DNA from: Asparagopsis taxiformis
Taxonomy: Eukaryota; Rhodophyta; Florideophyceae; Bonnemaisoniales; Bonnemaisoniaceae
Reading direction: 5' to 3'
Length of the DNA: 22,185 bases
NCBI GenBank assembly: GCA_030407315.1
Contig: JALQPE010001105.1
Coordinates: 1-22,185 of the forward strand
This document shows positions 17,133 to 22,185 of the stretch, in pieces. A model generated the notes under the pieces. That model was not told where the DNA came from. It saw only the letters and a program-made list of their open reading frames with translations, and did not search any database. Position numbers and translations under genes: made by a program. Numbering within the stretch: the first letter of the stretch is position 1; every line of letters begins with the position of its first letter.

Positions 17133-17922
17133 TAAACAACTTTTTTGATCTTGATTTCAGCAGTATTAGAAATGATTGAATTTTCGGGTACAGATGATGT
17201 GATCCAGGCATTACCACCAATCGTGCTATTGGCACCAATAACAGTACTACCACCAAGAATAGTAGCATTTGCATAGATCGTTACATTATCTTCAACGGTT
17301 GGATGTCGTTTTACATTTCGCAGTTTTCGGTCTACATATAAACCACCTAAAGTTACACCCTGGTATATCTTCACATTGTCTTTTATGATAACGGTTTCGC
17401 CAATTACAATTCCGGTAGCATGATCAATAAAGAAAGATTCCCCAATTTCTGCACCGGGGTTGATATCAGTCCCAGTAAGTCGGTGTGCATATTCTGTCAT
17501 TAATCTTGGAACCATTGGTAGGCCAAATTTTAAAAGCTCATGGCTTAGTCTATATATGGCTATAGCATAAAACCCTGGGTACGCCATATAAATTTCTTCT
17601 ATAGAGTTTGCAGCCGGGTCACTTTTCATAAAAGCTTGTGCATCGAGATTTAGCTTTTCCAGAATATTGGGTAGTTTTTCAAGATACGATTGCCAGAGTT
17701 TGCTGCAAGGTTTTTCGGTTTCCAACAGGCCAGATCAATAAGCTCTTCAAAAGTTTCTTCAAGAAGATCTATGTTTTTTGCTACTTCAGTATCCGTATCA
17801 AATAAGGTGTAAAAAAGTAGGTTAGTGAAATACTCTGTCCTTTCTTTTAGCTTTAGCTTCAGATTAGGGTTCTTTTTTTGTTCTTTGATCTTAGCAATGA
17901 TCTGATCTCGTTCTTTGCTCAT
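17132..17922 (-). CDS. cysE: Serine O-acetyltransferase, frameshifted
   Basis: Acetylates L-serine with acetyl-CoA to give the substrate of CysM. ATG 17922 starts a helical N-terminal part (MSKERDQIIAKIKEQKKN, NIDLLEETFEELIDL). After one break near 17710 come SDPAANSIEEIYMAYPGFYAI, YRLSHELL and the left-handed beta-helix: HRLTGTDINPGAEIGESFFI, DHATGIVIGETVIIKDN with the catalytic His, YQGVTLGG, KRHPTVEDNVTIYANATILGG. About 263 residues. Downstream cysM overlaps by one base, forming a two-gene cysteine operon. The indel is probably a sequencing error because both parts are well conserved. Confidence 0.93.
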
Positions 17923-18110
17923 TACAATTCTTTTGAAAACTCTAGTAAATATATAGAATAAAGAATATATATGTCTTAATTAGTTGTAAATCCTTTCATT
18001 TTTAGAATAATTATAACAACCCCTATCAAAAATTAGATTTATGCATAATTTTTAGTTAAACTTCATAACCAAGAACAGTTTTTAGTAATTTTAGAAACAA
18101 AGAAAGTTTT

Positions 18111-18790
18111 ATGAGTACCATACCAAAATCGGCGTTTGAATTTTTGCAGCAATTAAAAAAGAATAATCATAAAGATTGGATGACTGAAAACAAAAAGGAA
18201 TATCAATCTAATGAGAAGCAACTAAAGGCTTTTTATGCATCAGTTGTTGAACGGTTAAATGAGAAAGACGAAATTGAGAAAACTAAAGTCTTTAGGATTA
18301 ATAGAGATATTCGATTCAGCAAAGATAAAACGCCCTATAATGTGCATCGTAGCGTAAGCTTTAGTAGAGCAGGAGCTCATAGAAGAGGAGGATATTATTT
18401 ACGACTAGAACCTGGGAACTCTATGGTAGCCGGAGGCTTTTTTGGTCCAGAACCTGCAGATTTGCTTAGAATTCGAAAAGAGTTTGAAATGGATGATCAG
18501 GAAATTCGAGAAATATTAGCAGATTCAAAATTTAAAAAGGCATATGGCGGATTTAATACGGAGTACCAGGTAAAAACTGCTCCAAAAGGGTTTAATAAAG
18601 ATCACCCGGCGATAGATTTGATCAAGAATAAGTCGTTTTTTGTATCGCATACATTTACAAATGACGAAGTTTTTCGCCTGATTTTCTTGATAAAGTGATA
18701 CGTCATTATGAGTTATTAAGACCGTTTTTTGATTATATGAGCGATGTGCTGACAACCGATTTAAACGGGGTGTCATTAATAGATGATTAA
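18111..18790 (+). CDS. DUF2461 family protein, frameshifted near the end
   Basis: Conserved protein of about 226 residues with no known reaction (TIGR02453). ATG 18111: FEFLQQLKKNNHKDWMTENK, KVFRINRDIRFSKDKTPYNV (family hallmark RDIRFSKDKTPY), GGYYLRLEPGNSMVAGG and GFFGPEPADLLRIRKEF, then KTAPKGFNKDHPAIDLIK. The printed frame ends early at 18698; one base shift near 18676 continues with SPDFLDKVIRHYELLRPFFDY to a stop at 18790. A strong terminator follows. It is divergent from cysE. Confidence 0.92.
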
Positions 18791-18844
18791 ATCGTTAACT
18801 TTTAGAGTAAAACTGTAATTTCAGATGGTTTTTTACGACATTAT

Positions 18845-18883
18845 ATATGGAAATGTGCACCTCTTACATTTCCATATTTTTTT
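18845..18883 (+). terminator. Rho-independent terminator after the DUF2461 gene
   Basis: Perfect 12-bp stem ATATGGAAATGT (18845-18856) / ACATTTCCATAT (18866-18877), 9-base loop, then a T-run to 18883. It separates the DUF2461 gene from gap, 21 bases before the gap start. Confidence 0.9.
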
Positions 18884-18904
18884 ACCAACAAAAACAATAT
18901 TTAT

Positions 18905-19888
<984 letters not shown>

Positions 19889-19910
19889 TGTCTAAACAAT
19901 TAAATGATAT

Positions 19911-19944
19911 AAAAAAGGTGGATTCTAAGACAGAATCCACCTTT
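19911..19944. terminator. Bidirectional terminator between gap and the SDR gene
   Basis: Perfect 13-bp stem AAAGGTGGATTCT (19914-19926) / AGAATCCACCTTT (19932-19944) with loop AAGAC. On the minus strand it is followed by a run of six T, on the plus strand by a short TTT. It lies between two convergent genes and can serve both. Confidence 0.9.
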
Positions 19945-19965
19945 AGTATTACAATTCGAGAATGA

Positions 19966-20713
19966 CTATATTTGACTTAATCCGCCATCTACCTCAAGCT
20001 CTACACCATTAATATACGATGCATCTTCTGAAGCTAAGAATAGCGCTGACTTAGCAATTTCTTCTGGTTTTCCAAAGCGGCCTAGAGGTACTTGTTGCGC
20101 AAAACCTTTACCCATTTCTTCTACAGTCTCTTCAGGTAATCCCATTTTGTCATAAATCGGTGTTGCGATCGGTCCAGGAGCAATAGAGTTAACTCGTATT
20201 TTCTTGGTTTAACTTCAGCAGTCAGTACTCTTTGATAGGCGCGTAGAGCACCTTTGGTTGCAGAATAAACACCCAGACCTTCAAAACCACGTTGGGTAAC
20301 TACCGAATTTGTAAAAAGAATGGTTCTCCATCATTAAGATGTGGTAGTGCCTCTTTAGTGGCTAGGATAGGTCCTTTTACATTAATATCAAATACATAGT
20401 TGTAATGTTCTTCATTAATTTGATCGGTAGGAGTAGGAGGTGCCACTCCAGCATTTAAGAAAAGAATATCGATTTTTCCATATTTTTTTTGTCGCTTCCT
20501 CAATTAATCTTTTATTATCTTCGGCTTTGGCTACATCTGCTTTTACCGTGATAAAGTCTCCTTGTAAATTGGCAGCTACTTCGTCGAGTGCCTCTTGTCG
20601 TCTTCCGGCCAGTCTACTTTAGCGCCTTCGTCAAGATAAATTTTTGCGGTGGCTAGTCCGATCCCGCTGTTTGCGCCTGTAATTACGGCTACTTTGTTTT
20701 CTAACTTTTTCAT
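19966..20713 (-). CDS. Short-chain dehydrogenase/reductase, frameshifted
   Basis: NAD(P)-dependent oxidoreductase of about 249 residues. ATG 20713: [20 protein letters not shown] with the TGxxxGIG loop; in later frames [20 protein letters not shown] (the NAG motif), [33 protein letters not shown] with the Tyr-x3-Lys pair, [20 protein letters not shown], and at the end [17 protein letters not shown]. At least four indels, both insertions and deletions (near 20618, 20485, 20325 and 20208). It is downstream of a TetR gene and has its own copy of that gene's operator. TetR-linked SDRs often reduce quinones or reactive aldehydes; the substrate here is unknown. Confidence 0.9.
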
Positions 20714-20739
20714 TTTATTATGATATTAGTATTAGTTAT

Positions 20740-20757
20740 TTGAAACAATCGTTTCAA
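20740..20757 (-). promoter_or_regulatory. TetR operator in front of the SDR gene
   Basis: Perfect palindrome TTGAAACAATCGTTTCAA, half-sites TGAAAC and GTTTCA with a 4-base centre, 27 bases upstream of the SDR start. On the minus strand it directly follows TAATTTTTG (20755-20763), which looks like a -7 element with one extra T. The same site precedes the TetR gene. Confidence 0.75.
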
Positions 20758-20778
20758 AAATTATTCAAAAAAAAAATA

Positions 20779-21353
20779 TTACAAAGAAACCTTTAATGTT
20801 GTATTGATAAGGTTTCTTAGATCTTCTTCGTTATTATTTAATATTCCTGTCATTCGTAATCCCTGAATAGATGAGTATAGGTACAATGCATACTGGCCAG
20901 CGGTTTGATCTTCGTTAAAAACTTTTTCATTGACCGTTATGTACCACATCTCCTAACATGGCTATAGTCTGCTCCTGATTTTGTTCCATAAAGGATTTGA
21001 TCAAGGGTTCCTGATTAGCCATTTCGGATTTACAATTTACGATTAGACATCCTTTTTGTCTGATCTTGAAGGATATCGGTTAGATAAACTTCAAAAATCC
21101 GATTTAAGCGTATCCAGAGCATTATGAGATGAGCCAATTCTTTGTTCATTTGTTCTTACCACTGGATTGATAAAAAGAAAGTACTTGCATAAACAAGCCC
21201 AACTTACTGCCAAAAGAGTTATAGATACTAGACCTATTCAACGTTGTTGCATCTACTAAGTCTTGCATAGAGGTACCGTTGTTCCTTTTTTATGGAATAC
21301 TGCGGTTGCATTTTGCAATACCTGATTTCTATCAATGTTTCTACTTTTGGCAT
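20779..21353 (-). CDS. TetR/AcrR-family repressor, frameshifted
   Basis: About 191 residues. ATG 21353 begins MPKVE; across several breaks the N-terminal DNA-binding domain can be followed as VLQNATAVFHKKG, then TSMQDLVDATTLNRSSIYNSFGSKLGLFMQVL, the usual TetR helix-turn-helix with the Y-x-x-F-x-x-K end. The C-terminal ligand domain is less conserved and ends EEDLRNLINTTLKVSL. It presumably represses itself and the SDR gene downstream, since both have the same operator. Inducer unknown. Indels near 21340, 21290 and 21240, plus more in the second half. Confidence 0.85.
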
Positions 21354-21358
21354 CTTAA

Positions 21359-21381
21359 TTGAAATGAACGTTTCAAAATTA
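21359..21381 (-). promoter_or_regulatory. TetR autoregulatory operator with overlapping -7 element
   Basis: TTGAAATGAACGTTTCAA at 21359-21376: half-sites TGAAAT and GTTTCA with a 4-base centre, differing from the SDR operator in one half-site base and the centre. On the minus strand TAATTTTG (CAAAATTA at 21374-21381) matches the -7 consensus TAnnTTTG exactly and overlaps the operator, so a bound repressor would block the promoter. Six bases separate it from the TetR start codon. Confidence 0.75.
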
Positions 21382-21429
21382 AACAAAAAAAAACTTGTAA
21401 CTGTTATTAAATCTTAAAGTTTTTAGAGG

Positions 21430-21955
21430 CTATATGTTAGGATTCATCATAACATCGGTTTGTATCTCTGTTCCTAATACAAATTGATGTTTATCAAAGA
21501 TTTTGAAACCATTTCGTTCATAAACTTGATTGCTCCAGGATTTTGATCCCAAACACCAAGCCATATAAAATCCATATTGAGATCGTTAGCTACTTCTTAA
21601 GGCTTTTTCAAAAAGTATTTGACCAATTTTTTTACCCTGATGTTCTTTAACAACATAGATTCTTTCGATCTCGAGCCCATTAGCATGTACTGATTCGGTC
21701 TGAGCATCGCCTACATTAAGTTTTATGTATCCAGCAATTTGACTTTTTAATTTGACGAAAAAATTGAGAATTTTTATTCTGAAGCTCTTTATTGATTTGA
21801 TGTAATGTAAATTTTTTCTGGAGATAACTTTGAATATTCTCTTCAGTATTTACAGGAGGGCCAAAGGCATCATAAAAGGTCTATAGCCTATATCCAGAAG
21901 TTGTTTGTTATCCTCAAGTTGTACTTGCCTATTTTTACGTCTCGAAAGAATCCAT
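21430..21955 (-). CDS. GNAT-family N-acetyltransferase, frameshifted
   Basis: Acetyl-CoA-dependent acetyltransferase of about 175 residues. ATG 21955 lies 13 bases after the stop of the NlpC/P60 gene. Readable blocks: NKQLLDIGYR, FGPPVNTEENIQSYLQKKF, IAGYIKLNVGDAQTES, ERIYVVKEHQGKKIGQILFE with the acetyl-CoA loop Q-G-K-K-I-G, MDFIWLGVWDQNPGAIKFYE and NGFKIFDKHQFVLG, then TDVMMNPNI. WLGVWDxNxxAIxFYxxxGF is a strong GNAT signature. At least four indels. Substrate unknown. Confidence 0.85.
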
Positions 21956-21967
21956 TTTAGTGATTAT

Positions 21968-22185
21968 TTATATAATACGTTTAATAACTCTTAAGTTATG
22001 GGTATGCATACGTTTTTCGTTTGTTGTATATACCTGTATGATCAATGCGATCTACTCGTACTTTACCATGAGCTGAATAATATATTATCTTTCATCATAT
22101 CCCTACATGGATAATGTTTCCTTCTTCATTATCAAAGAAAGCCAGATCGCCAGGTCACTTTCTTCAATAAAGCTTAGCGGATCCC
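21968..22185 (-). CDS. NlpC/P60 peptidoglycan endopeptidase, 3' end only, frameshifted
   Basis: Cell-wall cysteine peptidase of the YkfC type (cuts gamma-D-Glu-diamino acid bonds). Only the C-terminal 70 or so residues lie in the window: SDLAFFDNEEGNIIHVGI with the catalytic His of HVGI, then IIHAHGKVRVDRIDHTGIYN and a basic end LRVIKRII. The catalytic Cys region is right of the window. Two or three indels. The GNAT gene follows by 13 bases, so the two are probably co-transcribed. Confidence 0.85.

Noticed and set aside
17132..17922. Programmed frameshifting in cysE
   Set aside because: No slippery heptamer with a downstream structure is visible and similar breaks occur in nearly all genes of the window, so an error is the simpler cause.
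22177..22185. GGATCC at the right end as a cloning junction
   Set aside because: A BamHI site by itself is weak evidence; the NlpC/P60 coding sequence runs through it in a plausible frame and no vector sequence is seen.

Overview
This is a roughly 22 kb AT-rich chromosomal piece that looks like Flavobacteriia (Bacteroidetes), probably a marine Flavobacteriaceae. The clues are the protein families present (RecQ with a C-terminal helix-turn-helix, a TruA-like paralogue, a YgaU-like LysM protein, Cys-anchored SGNH lipoprotein), promoter elements matching TAnnTTTG, and intergenic palindromes of a kind I associate with this family. The most important technical fact is that about three quarters of the genes carry single-base indels, often in homopolymers and often several per gene. 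These include genes that should be essential (cmk, gap) and genes whose protein-level conservation continues undisturbed in the shifted frame. I read this as sequencing error in a draft, not gene decay, so coordinates below give the whole gene and the evidence gives the frame breaks.

Layout. 1-441: 5' part of a divergent mreB-like gene leaving the window. 800-1514: cmk. 1500-2451: a small secreted protein and a LysM protein, both on the minus strand. 2604-4052: a plus-strand pair, TruA-like pseudouridine synthase and MOSC protein. 4115-5064: ketopantoate reductase family. 5085-5330: a structured intergenic repeat. 5356-7475: full-length recQ. 7726-9625: accessory pair, a three-part TIR-domain protein and an unknown protein, separated by an attC-like imperfect palindrome. 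9795-11247: SGNH hydrolase lipoprotein and EthD-family protein, separated by a 177-bp palindromic element. 11401-13075: a membrane protein with a DQLxN motif, a membrane-anchored HEPN-like protein and a small secreted protein. 13302-15280: methyltransferase and CPA2 antiporter, convergent. 15337-16217: two NTF2/SnoaL-like proteins. 16248-17922: cysE-cysM, overlapping by one base. 18111-19888: DUF2461 protein and GAPDH, each with a clear terminator. 19966-21353: a TetR regulator and a short-chain dehydrogenase, each preceded by the same palindromic operator. 21430-22185: GNAT and the 3' end of an NlpC/P60 gene.

How they work together. cysE and cysM form the two-step serine-to-cysteine route. 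The TetR/SDR pair is a self-contained regulon whose operator can be read directly from two matching sites. The best candidate for a new system is the 7.7-9.6 kb island: a TIR protein with an N-terminal module and a C-terminal tandem WP-D-[YF]-EM repeat, next to an unknown gene with a hydrophobic tail. A membrane HEPN-like protein lies 3 kb away. No tRNA, rRNA, CRISPR array, transposase or integrase was recognised.
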